Shown: positions 9,684 to 20,523 of the stretch, piece by piece
Numbering within the stretch: position 1 is the first letter of the stretch
Layout: each line of letters opens with the position of its first letter
NCBI RefSeq assembly: GCF_000227135.1
Contig: NC_018260.1
Coordinates: 956,553-1,020,552 of the forward strand
DNA from: Leishmania donovani
Taxonomy: Eukaryota; Euglenozoa; Kinetoplastea; Trypanosomatida; Trypanosomatidae
DNA length: 64,000 bases
Direction: 5' to 3'
Notes under the pieces: model-generated
Database searches by the model: none
Seen by the model: the letters and a program-made list of their open reading frames with translations, nothing else
What the model was told of the DNA's origin: nothing
Made by a program: the position numbers and the translations under genes

Positions 9684-10370
9684 CCAAGCCGGGTGCTGGT
9701 GATAAAGGACGCCCAAGGCTACGGAAGAGAATTAAACGCACCTATGTATGTGCGCGCGTGTAGGACGTTGCGTGTTTGTGACTAAGCATATCTCTGACCA
9801 GCTGCAGGACCAGGGCCGATGTGTACCGCAGGTGCGAGCGCGCTGCTGCTGCTGCTGCTGCGGCACCACCGATGGTTCACCGTACCCTTCCCACCTGTGG
9901 AGTTGGTCGAGAGATTAGAATGATGGTCCGCCTACGGGTAACGACATCTCTCCCAGTCCCTCTTTTTTCTTTTTTTTTCGCCGCGCGCCGACGATGTGTG
10001 CGGCTCAGGGCACGACGGGAGCGCGCTTGTTTCCTGCCTTGCGCCCCTTCCCGTCCTTGCAGCTCCCACGCCCTGCATTGCAGGGCGAACGAAAAGCTGC
10101 GGCTGTGCGGTCAGGCGTGGCTCCACCTCGCTTTTCTTCATTGGGCCCCCTCATTCCAGGCCACTTCTCTTCCGTATCCAGCGGGCCGTCCCAATGATCC
10201 TCTTTACTCCGTCTACGTGTTTGAACTTGCTCTTTCTCTCTGCTCTCCACACAGCTGTGTCTCTCGTTGTCATTGACGTGCGCGAGCACTGTGAACCCAC
10301 TGTAAAACTGCTCCATCACCGCCTGCATCCAACTTTCCCGTCACTCCTGCATCTGTGCATTCGCGTACCC
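9684..10370. other. Intergenic region with two pyrimidine tracts
   Basis: Holds a (CTG)6 run at 9843-9860, a T-rich tract at 9958-9980, and a strong tract at about 10229-10252 ending in CACACAG with AG at 10253-10254. The latter is the best acceptor for the following gene, and the first ATG after it is 10371. Confidence 0.6.
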
Positions 10371-11216
10371 ATGAGCGACGTCAACCCGGCGACTTCACTT
10401 CCAGCTGGCGGCGCAGGCGAAGGCGCGAGCCGTTTGTCGTACGCCTTTTTCACCTCCTGGTGTCGACAGCGGCTGCTACCCACCTTGTTCCCCTCGCCCG
10501 CCACCGCGACGATGTCGCCACCCCGCATCGCCTCACTCTGCCCTGCTGCTCTACCGGACCTCGAGGTGACTGCGGCAGCAAAGGTGTCTGTGCCACCGAC
10601 GCCGCCGCACTCCGCAGCAGTGCCCACGCAGGCAGCATTCTTGGCGACACCGAGGGGAGAGCGCCGAAGGGAGCTGGCGCCGTTGTCGCCGCCGCCACAC
10701 TCGATATCTATTGAGATGGAGGCGAACTCCACGGATAGCGTCCCTGCCGCTGCTCTTGTGCATTCGCTGTCACTCCCCCCGGCGGCACCGCAGCAAGGCT
10801 GCGGCGTTGCATCTTCGAAGACCTCCGCTGTAGCTACAGACTCCTGTGCCCTTGCTGACGCTTCCCCCACGCAAGGATCTGCGTCGTCAGTGTCTACGAC
10901 GCCGCAAGTGACGCCCTCTTCGTCTTTACTCTCCCTCCACAAGCTGAGTACGAAGGCCGCGTCGACTTCGAACGCGGCATCGGACAAGCCAGCGCCGGTG
11001 CTACTTGCCGGAAATGGTCGGCCGGGATTGCCTTCGTCGACCTCTTCCCCGTTCATCTACCCTGCCCCGCTGTCGTCGCCGTTTCCTGCGCCGGCAGACT
11101 CGCTTGCGGGGATGCGTACCCCGCCCACGTGCGTGGAGTTGCCAGGGCCGCAGTCGCTCTTCATTCGCGGCTCTGACGCTCTTGGGTGCAGTGGTCGCTC
11201 ACCCCCGCTGCTGTAA
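10371..11216 (+). CDS. Ser/Pro/Ala-rich hypothetical protein
   Basis: 281 residues, ending in TAA. The frame is open upstream and includes an ATG at 10194. However, the pyrimidine tract and CACACAG acceptor at 10253-10254 lie inside that extension, and the first ATG after the acceptor is 10371, so the short form is preferred. The protein is almost entirely low complexity (Ser, Ala, Pro, Thr), with one more ordered-looking patch near residue 20 (RLSYAFFTSWCRQRLLPTLF). No domain is recognised. Several SP/TP dipeptides could be phosphorylation sites. The long open frame with biased third positions supports coding, but without homologues I cannot assign a function. Confidence 0.6.
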   Translation: MSDVNPATSLPAGGAGEGASRLSYAFFTSWCRQRLLPTLFPSPATATMSPPRIASLCPAALPDLEVTAAAKVSVPPTPPHSAAVPTQAAFLATPRGERRRELAPLSPPPHSISIEMEANSTDSVPAAALVHSLSLPPAAPQQGCGVASSKTSAVATDSCALADASPTQGSASSVSTTPQVTPSSSLLSLHKLSTKAASTSNAASDKPAPVLLAGNGRPGLPSSTSSPFIYPAPLSSPFPAPADSLAGMRTPPTCVELPGPQSLFIRGSDALGCSGRSPPLL

Positions 11217-14200
11217 TAAGACATGCGCACAGAGATGGGCGGCGCGCCTTCAGGTAAGGTCTAGAGCGGCCGCTTCTCTTTTTCGCTTTCGTCCCTCTTT
11301 GTTCTCACATCTCCCATGTACTCTAATGCGTGAGCGCGTGCTGTACACTGTGGAGGACTTGCTGATGTCGGCACAGAGCATGCGCTGCCTTGCACGATGA
11401 TGTTGCGCAGCATGGGCCTTGGTCATTGCCCTTCACGACGAGCCGCGCTGTGCCAAGGACGGTCGTTTCTTCTCTTCCAATGGCGTTTCCAGCCCCCTCC
11501 CCTCCCTCCCTCGTTGCCCCCTTCTCTTCCGCTTGCGTGCTCGTCGTAGCCACCGGTGGCTTTCCTCGCAGTCACCGTGATCTTGGTGACTGCTGCTACC
11601 GCAAACAACCCCAGGAAAGAAGACGAGGCCCATCGACACTCTACTCCGAACTCCTCCCCCACTCCGATGTGAGCATCCTCGGACGGCGAAAGCTGCCCTT
11701 CATCATATTGGTCCTCTTTTTTGCTTCTCTGAAGTCTCGCTTTCTCTCTCTGTCGCTTGCCCTTTCCTTCTCTTTTCTTTTCTCCCGCTTTATCTGTTTC
11801 CCTGTCTGGGTGCGCCTGTATACGTGCACGCACTGCACCTTGCTGCTTCTCTGTTCTTCTGTGTTTTCTCTCGCTGTTTGATCTGATGCATGGGGCACAC
11901 CTCTTTTTCGTCGCTCTTCTGGATGCCCACTCCCCTCTCTCTCTGTAAAAGACAAGGTGCTGCAGCCGGAGAGGGGAAGGGGGACACTGACGCTGCCGCC
12001 TCAATCAAGAATTCATTGGGTGCATGCGTGTCTGTCTCTTTGAGAGTCCTTTGCACGTCTCACTCGTCTTGCTCTTGGTGTGTTGCTAGTTAGCCATACG
12101 CCGCATGGGCTTGGCGCCTGCTCTGCTTGCGTGGCTTTCTTCGTCTTTCCGCTGCATGTTTTTGTCTTGTCTTTTTGAGTGTATGGCGTGAAGGCGGTCA
12201 CATTTCCGAAGCGGGCGACGCTTCTTCGCTTGTTTATGTGTTTATGTGCTCGTGTGTGTGTGCAGTAGGCGACTCGCTCTGCGTAGTTGCGGCGGGGAGG
12301 CGTCGGGCAGGCGTTTCGAGCTCCATCAGCATTCGAGCCAGTGTGCAGGGTCCAGCAAAGAAGCAAACCAACGCCGCACAGCAGCACGCAGCCAGCTCTC
12401 TTGTTGCTGCGATGGCTCATCCGCTGCCTCCGCTGGTCCTTCGTTTTCTTTTTGCGGCCGTGACGAGGTGCGTCTTCCCCTCGTCTGTGTTTTTTTTTTT
12501 TCACCCTCGCTGCCTCACCCAACGTCGGCACGCCGCTCACCCTCCTGCCCCGTGCACACAGGCACAGAGGAACGAATGCTAAAAGAAAAAAAAAGCGATC
12601 AGATGGAGGATTCAAAACAGCAGCGACAACCACAACCCGTAATGACACGGACGACACACGGCGACGTTGTCCGTGCGGTGCTGACCTTCTTCACCCCCTA
12701 AATCTTCGATCCGTTCGGTGGTACATCATCCGCTGTTTTCCCTTTTCGATGTTTGCGCGCGCGCTCTATTATAATACCACTCTTCTGCTCTCTCTTGTGG
12801 ACGCGACATCTGCGTGCTTGCCCGTGTGTTTTTTTTTAGACTCGCAGTTCGCGTCTCTCTCTTTCGATTTGCTTCACGAAAGCAGATCGTTGCGATGAAC
12901 CTCCTCATCGGAAAACACAAGAACATTGCCGATTAGCGTGAGTTCAGCATGGTGGTGGAGATAGTGTGAACACAGACTCCAACGTACCACAGGCGCGCTC
13001 GCGCATCCTTCTTATGGATCTCTTGCACGGACTAGGAAGTCGCGTTTCTGTGCTTACACCCCCTTTTTTTTCACCCTCTGCCCGTTGTGAAGAGCGGCGC
13101 TGGAGCCCAGGAGGACCGCCTCCTCGAATCTGAGTCAGCTCCAAGGGGTGTGCAGGGCAGACGCCTCGTCACAGCGACTTTTTCTGTCTCGCTGCCTCTC
13201 TTTGTGCTCGCTGTCCTTCCTCTGTTTGACGCAGCACCTCTTTCGCGTGCGCTGTTCTTGATGTGCCATAATGCCCGCTGCCAACCTGCCTTTTTCTCTC
13301 CTGCGCGTCTTCCTCTCTATCCTACTCTCGACGTGTATCGGTAGATTGGCGGTGGTGTTCTCCCTCGCTGCATCGGAGGTCGTGCGGACGTATCTTTACG
13401 CGGACACAGACACACTCGCCTGTGTGCGCGTACGGGAACGCGCGCGCGTGTGGCGGACGATCTCACATAGACTATTCACAACCTCAACAATCAAAGTAAG
13501 GACTGGCACCTGCAATCGAGCGCCCCCTTGCGACTATTCTTTTCAAAGAGGCTGTGCGCACGGGGCTAGCACACACAATCACACACACACAATCACACAC
13601 ACACACACACACACACATATACATACATACAGACCGGCCGAACGACCGACCGACCGGGAGAAGCGACGCACATCTGCCGTGTGATCGATTTGCGTTGGCT
13701 GTGTGCGCCGCTGTGCGTGTCTAGCATTGAAGCACCTGGAGACTGCCTCTGTTGGGTGGTTACACGGGTTCGTTGACAGCTGTCTCTCCTGATTGCATTT
13801 TCTTCTTTTCGTTCCTGGGATGCTTTTGTAGCGGGTTTACATCTGAGGTGCTCACGTGACTGTACTTTTTTCTCGCCATCGCAGCAGCTGGCACAAAAGG
13901 AAAACAAGACAAAACTGAGGAGGCTGCTGTAAGTGGACGTGCTCGAGGGAGGAAGCGATCCGCTCTGTGCGTCGGGTCTGTATCTCCATCCTCCCAACTC
14001 CATCGTAGGAGTGCCTTGCGACCCCTCTAACCGTCTTTTCCTGCTTTTCGCTCTGCCTTTGTTTTGCTGTTCAGCGACTGTAGTATCGCTGCTGCTGCTG
14101 TTGTTGTTGTCGTCACTCCTTATTTGTTCTCATTTTTGCTTGCGCGGGTACGCCGGCGTCCGCGTGCACTCTTGGTCTCCACCGTTTTTCCTGTTTGTCT

Positions 14201-14485
14201 CTCATAGTTGCCTGCCCGCTTCCTTCCTCCCCCTCCCCCTCACTCCACACTCCACGAGTGAGCGCTTGGCGTCTTCGCCTGTTTCTGTGTAGTGCGCAGC
14301 TGTCTGGGTCTCGCTACACGCGCTCTGGTCACGGATCGCCATTGACACGGTGTGCTGCCTGCGTCCTCCTTACGCCGCCAGAGCCAGCGCACGCGCTTGC
14401 GCTTTCTTTTTCATCTATACGAGCCGTCTTCTTTTCGCTTGCACAGTCTCACCCCCATTTCTCCTCCACTACCCTCGCTCTGACG
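11217..14485. other. Longest gene-free stretch (3.3 kb)
   Basis: No open frame here combines an ATG, GC-rich third positions and recognisable content. It contains many T/C tracts (for example 11690-11800 and 14030-14120), a (CTG)n-like run near 14087-14105, and a (CA)12 plus TACA repeat at 13594-13631. The tract before CACAG with AG at 14445-14446 is the likely acceptor for the GRASP gene, 40 bases before its ATG. It probably holds a long 3' UTR and possibly an undetected non-coding RNA. Confidence 0.6.
13594..13631. repeat. (CA)12 microsatellite followed by TACA repeats
   Basis: A pure CA run at 13594-13617 runs into TATACATACATACAG. Shorter CA blocks precede it from about 13570. It lies inside the 3.3 kb gene-free region. 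Confidence 0.9.
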
Positions 14486-16114
14486 ATGGGTCAGGACCAG
14501 AGCCGCGCAAAGGGCGGTCAGCCTGGACAGTCTGCAACAGGCGGCGCAGATCGCAGTCTCTCTGCCGGCTCCGTCTCGGCTGCGCCTTTGGAGGCCCCTG
14601 TCTCACTTGCTGGCGTCGAGGGCTTCCAGGTGGTGCGACTGCTGCCGTACAGCCCTGCTCACAAGGCTGGCCTCGTTCCCTTCTTCGACATTATCACTGC
14701 TCTTGACAAGGTTCTTCTCGACTCAGAGGGGAAGGCGGCGCTGTCGTTCTTCAAGAGCCACGTGGCCAACCACCTCGACCAGCCCGTCTGCTTCACTACT
14801 TTCAATCTGTACAGCCGCACATACCGCGACGTCTACTGCGTCCCGTCGGACGAATGGGGCGGTGGTGGCCTGCTCGGGTGCAGCATCGAATGGACTCGCG
14901 CGGACGCTTGCCCAGAGCGTTGCGTGCACGTTGTCGATGTGCTGGAGGGCAGCCCTGCCGCGTGCTCTACAGAGCTGCAGGCAAATCGGGATTACATTAT
15001 CGGCATGCAGACTGTCCAGGAGACGCTCATCACACTCATAAAGAGTCAGAAGGATTTCTACAGTCGACTGGAGGCGTGGCACGAGGAGCAGCGCTGGGCG
15101 CTGGAGCGGAAGCAGCTCTTCCCAAATGAGATGGTGGAGGTGCCGCATGTGCTGCTCTTCCTCGTGTACAATAGTGAGAACAACACTGTCGAGGAGGTGG
15201 AGGTGGAGATGGGCACTAACCCAGATGCAGCGGTAGGCATCAGCGTCGCCACGGGTCTGCTGCACATCATCCCCTCAGTCGTCACCTCCGCCGACCTTGC
15301 CGCCGGGACTTCGTTGCCAGTCATGAGAAAATTCGCCTCTGTCAGGCGTAGCGTTGTGATGCCGACCAGAGCGCAGCAGCAGGAGCACCAGCTTCTGCAA
15401 GACGTTTCTCTTACCCGACCTGTGGGGGCTGCGCCTCAACTGCAAGAGCAGTCTCAAGAGTCAACATTTTCTTCGCAGCCACCACCACGCTTGCCTTCGC
15501 CGCAGGAGGCGCATGCACGCTGCGCCGTCGTGGGCTCGCCAGAAGCGCACACGATGACTAACCCTCACGAGCCGCCGATGAACTCGTATCCACAACCGTG
15601 CCCGCCACGGCCGCAGCTGCAGCAGCAACCAACGGAGGCAGCCCTCTACGCAATGCCACCGCTGGCCTCCTTCAACGTAGCCCCGCCGCCGCGTGATGGT
15701 GCGGCCGGGGCAACCGCCGCTGCCGCCGTACAAATGGGGCAGAAGCCGTTCAACCCTTTTGCGAACGAGGCGTCGCCGGACTATGACGTGCTGGAGGGTG
15801 CACCGCTGGCACGCGAGGGCGTGATGGCTGCTGAATACCACCTGGGGCAGCATGCACCCACAACGGAACAGTCGTACTCATTCTCTTACCCGCCACTATC
15901 GTCCCAGCCCCCGCCGCTTTCAGCGTGTCCTCCCGCCCAGATGAACGGCTCTCACAACCATGCTGCTGCTCCGCCATCTTGTTCTGCACCGCCGTCGCCA
16001 CCACAGCAGCTGCACGTGACAACTATACCCGCATTCTCCAGTCAACGGATGCCCCCTCCATTGCAGTTTCCGGTGTTCCCTGGCGCAGCCGCAGCGAAGA
16101 GAGCTCCGGCGTAA
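14486..16114 (+). CDS. GRASP: GRASP55/65 homologue (Golgi reassembly stacking protein)
   Basis: 542 residues. The N-terminus is MGQDQS, a good N-myristoylation context (Gly2, Ser6), as in GRASP proteins that anchor to Golgi membranes. Residues about 44-235 form two PDZ-like GRASP repeats: the first begins VEGFQVVRLLPYSPAHKAGL and the second contains GLLGCSIEW and VVDVLEGSPAA. The second half is Pro/Gln/Ala-rich, like the regulatory tail of other GRASPs. Family knowledge: the PDZ-like domains oligomerise in trans to tether Golgi cisternae, and trypanosomatids have a single GRASP used as a Golgi marker. The frame is open upstream to 14195, but the acceptor at 14445-14446 and the myristoylation motif fix the start at 14486. 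Confidence 0.92.
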   Translation: MGQDQSRAKGGQPGQSATGGADRSLSAGSVSAAPLEAPVSLAGVEGFQVVRLLPYSPAHKAGLVPFFDIITALDKVLLDSEGKAALSFFKSHVANHLDQPVCFTTFNLYSRTYRDVYCVPSDEWGGGGLLGCSIEWTRADACPERCVHVVDVLEGSPAACSTELQANRDYIIGMQTVQETLITLIKSQKDFYSRLEAWHEEQRWALERKQLFPNEMVEVPHVLLFLVYNSENNTVEEVEVEMGTNPDAAVGISVATGLLHIIPSVVTSADLAAGTSLPVMRKFASVRRSVVMPTRAQQQEHQLLQDVSLTRPVGAAPQLQEQSQESTFSSQPPPRLPSPQEAHARCAVVGSPEAHTMTNPHEPPMNSYPQPCPPRPQLQQQPTEAALYAMPPLASFNVAPPPRDGAAGATAAAAVQMGQKPFNPFANEASPDYDVLEGAPLAREGVMAAEYHLGQHAPTTEQSYSFSYPPLSSQPPPLSACPPAQMNGSHNHAAAPPSCSAPPSPPQQLHVTTIPAFSSQRMPPPLQFPVFPGAAAAKRAPA

Positions 16115-18240
16115 CTGCGATTCATGCTACTAAGAATGTGTCGACCCTTACGCTAGTTGTGCTCCCCCCCTGTCTCCGCACTTTCTGGCGCCGGTGTACT
16201 TCTCCGCGTCTGCATCTCCGTCCGCGGGCTCATCGCGCTGACGATTAACAGGGTGATGCAGTACTTTCTTGTGCTGGGCGAGGAGGCAAGAGAAAGACGG
16301 GGCAGAGCAAACAGCACTTGAGATGACAGAAAGGGACGACGCAAAGCAAAACAAAGACAGAGAGAGAAAGCCGAATCCAGAGAGGGCAGGGCGAGGCGGC
16401 GAGCACGCGTGTGCCGTTCGCCGCGTCTTTACTATCCTCTCTTCTCTCTCTGAATGTTGTTCAACATGCATTAGTGTAGAAGTTCTTTTCTTATTATTGT
16501 TGTGATTGGGCTTCTGCGCGTGTAGCTGAATGCTCCGTGCACCGCGTTGATGTGCCGAGCCTCTCTCTCCCACGTGTTACTCGCTTGCTTTTTAATTCTC
16601 ATTTGCCCCCATGCATGTGTGACGCGTGCGGACTACCAGGTGGGCCGTGCCTTTGCTTTTCCTTTCCATCGCATGACGTGTGCTGAAGGACACGGGATCG
16701 CCCCTGCAGTGAGGCGAAGTTGTGGTGCTGGTCTGCATCTATGTGTGTGTATATGTATGTGTAGCGAGAGAGGTGCTGGGCGGGTAAGAGCGGGGGGGGT
16801 GACCTAATGACGAGAGTGTGCTTGAGGACACCACGACGGCGCAGAGGCTGTTTTCGTGCTCTCGCGATGTCTGCCTCGTCGATAACACGCACACACAGAA
16901 AAAATAAAAACGAGATCTGAAAGTCAAATGCCTTCGAGACGTGCTCATGAGGCGCTGACCCCCCTCCCCCTCCTCTCCCTCTCCCTTCGTTCTCTTCATC
17001 GGCTTATGTCTTCCATCATTGGCTGCACGCCTGTTGTTGGTTTGTGCGACCCCTACCCCTCCTCTTCCCCGCCCCTCTCCCCTCCGATGGGCGAGTGCGT
17101 GCCCTTTCGCCCGTTTGCATGGATCCCCTTGTTCGTGGTGGACATGTGGACTTCGGACGGAAATCGGCAATGTTGGAAGGTACCTACCACGCGACTCCCA
17201 CAAACGTACACCCCACGCCCACACAAGGCAGATAGCAGACCAGGAAGCACCCGTAACGATCATCGAAAGGAGGGGGGGGGCGGGGGTGTGGTGAAGGGGG
17301 GAGGGCGAAGGTAAGCGGTGGGAGGGGTGCAGCTTTTAGTGGATTGTTTTCTTTTCTCTGTGCATTGTGCGCCTCGAATGCATGCGGGGATCGTGTGTGC
17401 TCAGGGTTGCAGCCGCGTACACACGCGCTGACCGAGCCGACGTTTCTGGCGCCCTTGCTACATATGCTGTATCAAGTACGCTGCAGATACTTCGCACGCA
17501 CACACATACACACATACACTTCAAAATCGCCCTTTCGGAAAAGAGCGACAAGAAAAGAAACACAGCAAACAGACCCGGCCCCCCATGCGGGGGTGCATAC
17601 CCTTGCCTTGCCCATCAACACAGCGGCAGTGGCGGCACACAACACGTCCTTTTCAAGAGCTTTTCCGAGCTCATTTCCGTGTTGTCTTTCTTCCGTTTCC
17701 CATGTTGTACTCTGTCCTTCTATTGTATCGCTGTCATCGTTGGGAAACCGGGGTGGGTGCTTTCACGCGTCTTTTACGTGACCCCCCACACACACCGACA
17801 CTTACACACCCACATGCGCACATGTGGGCACGCATTCTGTGATGCTCTTCCCCTCTCTCCCTTCCTCTTCCCGCATTGGGCACAAGAGAAGAAGAGCAAC
17901 GAACATACGCGGTTAACAGAGCACAACGCAAACGAACACGTCACAAGCGTCGACGCTGGTTTCGCCTCCCCTCTCCTCCCCACGCCACCCACAGCCGCAA
18001 GGGAACAGGTGAAGCGGCGGGTAAAGAGAAGCAACGATAACGCAAAAAAAAAACAGGCGCGCGGCTTCCCGCTCTCATCCGCGGTCTCCCACATATCCGC
18101 CCAGAAGGCAAAGCGGGTACGTGCGCGGTTGGCAGTTGGCAGTTGGCAGTCTGCGCGGTGTCAACCAAACACTCAGCACGCGCATACGCACACACACACA
18201 CGTAACTTTTTCTCACCTCCTCTTGTGCTGTTGAAGGAGA
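16115..18240. other. Intergenic region between GRASP and TRAP1
   Basis: No supported gene. It contains an A-rich patch near 16898-16915, a strong G-quadruplex candidate (17272-17305), and three tandem copies of TTGGCAG (18129-18149). A T/C tract (18207-18229) lies directly before the TRAP1 ATG, with an AG at 18235-18236, only four bases from the start codon. An upstream acceptor near 17990-18000 would give a longer leader. Confidence 0.6.
17272..17305 (+). other. G-quadruplex candidate in intergenic region
   Basis: Sense-strand G runs of nine, five, six and three bases are separated by short spacers. It lies in the GRASP-TRAP1 intergenic region. Confidence 0.5.
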
Positions 18241-18964
18241 ATGCGCCGAGTCGTACAGAGGGCGACGGTGGCCTCCGCGATGGCCGCCGCGTCGGTTTCT
18301 GGCGTCGTGCTGTTCAAGCCTTCGAACGGCGTCTCTCCCGCGCTGAGTTGTGTCGTCGGTGGCTGCACCACTGTCACGGCTCCCACACTCACGTCGGCCT
18401 ACCGCTTCTGTTCTACCGAAAAGTCCGCCACCGACGCCGCCACTGAGGCGGAGAAGAAGCCGAAGGCAGACGCTTCGGAGGAGCTGGACGAAGACGTCAT
18501 CGTGGAGCCTGCTCCGGAGAACACGAATGCCGGAGCGAACGGGGTGGACAGCAGCGCCACCGAGGCGACGGCTGCGACGAGCGCCACGGTTGAGAAGCCT
18601 GTTGGCGAGTCGGAGGAGATGGGCTTCAAGACGGAGACCCGCCAGCTGCTGGACATCGTTGCATGCAGCCTGTACAGTGACAAGGAGGTGTTCATCCGCG
18701 AGTTGGTGTCCAATGCCAGCGACGCTCTGGAGAAGCGCCACCTGCTGGAGCTCAGCAACCCTGATTACGCCCGCGAGCCGGCCGACGAGGCCCCACTGAT
18801 TGCCCTCTCCTGCAACCAGAGCAAGAGTCGCTTCATCATCCGCGATACCGGTATCGGCATGACCCGAGAGGAGCTGACAGCGAACCTGGGCACGATTGCC
18901 GGCTCCGGCTCGAAGGCGTTTGTACACGAGCTCCAGAGCAGCGGCAAATCGGCGGCCGAGAAGA

Positions 18965-18995
<31 letters not shown>

Positions 18996-20523
18996 GTGCT
19001 TCATGGTGGCCAAGAACGTCAAGGTCTACAGCCGCAGTGCCAAGAAGGGCTCGAAGGGCTACCTGTGGGAGTCGGAGGGCACCGGCACCTTCAAAGTGAC
19101 GGAGTGCGAGGGGGTCGAAAAGGGTACCAAGATTGTGCTGGATGTGAAGGACACGGAGCTGTCCTTCTGCACCCCGCAGGTGGTGGAGCGGGTGCTGAAG
19201 AAGTACAGCAACTTTGTCTCCTACGAGATCACTCTCAACGGCGGCAAGGTAAACACTGTCGAGGCGCTCTGGATGAAGGACAAGAACGACGTCACCAACG
19301 AGGAGCATATCGACTTTTACAAGTTCATCTCCGGCTCCTACGACAGCCCCATGTTCCGCCTTCACTACTCCATCGACGCCCCGATGAGCGTGCGGGCGCT
19401 GCTCTACGTGCCGCAGTCGCACACGGAGAAGTACGGCGGTGGCCGCATGGAGGCGGGTGTGAACTTGTACTCTCGCCGCGTGCTGATCCAGTCCAAGGCG
19501 AAGGGGCTGCTGCCGGACTGGCTGCGTTTCATCAAGGGTGCCGTGGACAGCGAGTCGATCCCGCTAAACGTGTCGCGCGAGCACACGCAGGACGGCGGTA
19601 TGATGCGCCGGCTGAGCACGATCCTGACAAAGCGGATCATTCGCTGGCTCGAGGAGGAGAGCAAGCGCGACCGCAGCAAGTACGAGCGCTTCATTCAGGA
19701 GTATGGCCCCTTCCTGAAGGAGGGCGTGTGCACGGACCAGGTGCACAAGATGGAGCTCGCGAAGCTCCTGCGCTTCCAGACGACGAAGTCCGACATTGAC
19801 TATCCCTACGTCTCCCTGGACAACTACCGCGACCGTATGCAGCCGAATCAGTCCCACATCTACTACCTGAACTTGCCCAGCAAGGAGATGGCACTGCAGT
19901 CGCCCTACTACGAGCAGTACAAGGAGCACGACCTTGAGGTGCTCATCTGCACTGAGCCGATTGACGACTTTGTCATGCAGCACCTCGACACCTACGCGAA
20001 GCACAAGCTGCAGAACATCGAGATGTTCGACGCCAACCTTGACGGCTACGTGCAACATAAGAAGAAGCTCGAGGGGGACAAGAACGATGACGTGGCCGTG
20101 AAGAAGCAGCTGAATGATGTCCAGGTCAAGGCGCTCTCCGACTTCATCTCGAAGCGCCTCGTCGGCCGCGTCGGCGTTGTCAAGTCGACGGACCGCCTGC
20201 GCGACAGCCCTGCCGTGCTGGCGGACCACGAGGCGGCCCAGATGCGCAAGATCTACCGTATGACAGGCCAGGCCGCTGGTCCACCACCGAAGTACAACCT
20301 CCACTTCAACCCCCAGCACCCTCTCATCCGCAAGCTGTACACGCTGTCGCAGTCGGAGGCGAGCGAGGAGGTGGAGACGGCTGGCCTGCTCACGGAGCAG
20401 ATCTTTGACAACGCCATCATCGCCGCTGGACTCCTCGAGGACCCGCGCAGCATCGTGACGCGCCTCAACACGATCATGTCGCGCATGGTCGAGAAGGTGC
20501 CGGAGCCATCGGCGGACAAGTGA
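18241..20523 (+). CDS. TRAP1: TRAP1, mitochondrial HSP90 chaperone
   Basis: 760 residues. The N-terminus is Arg/Ala/Ser-rich and looks like a mitochondrial presequence. An acidic linker (about 60-120) precedes the HSP90 ATPase domain. Visible nucleotide-binding motifs are ELVSNASDAL (154-163), DTGIGM (202-207), a GTIAGSGSKAF lid segment and GQFGVGF (244-250). The middle domain carries GGGRMEAGVNLYSRRV and IPLNVSRE with the catalytic-loop arginine context typical of the family. The C-terminus lacks the cytosolic MEEVD tail, which fits TRAP1 rather than cytosolic HSP83. Family knowledge: an ATP-driven dimeric chaperone of the mitochondrial matrix. The length is slightly above human TRAP1 (704), mostly from the N-terminal linker. 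The ATG at 18241 is the first in frame with the presequence. Confidence 0.97.

Noticed and set aside
10194..10370. Longer start for the Ser/Pro-rich protein
   Set aside because: The extension is translated pyrimidine tract and splice acceptor; the first ATG after the acceptor is 10371.
12013..12657. 214-codon minus-strand ORF in the 3.3 kb gap
   Set aside because: Lys/Arg-rich translation of pyrimidine tracts; poor codon bias; no motif.
17941..19422. 493-codon minus-strand ORF across the TRAP1 5' half
   Set aside because: It is the antisense shadow of the GC-rich TRAP1 reading frame.
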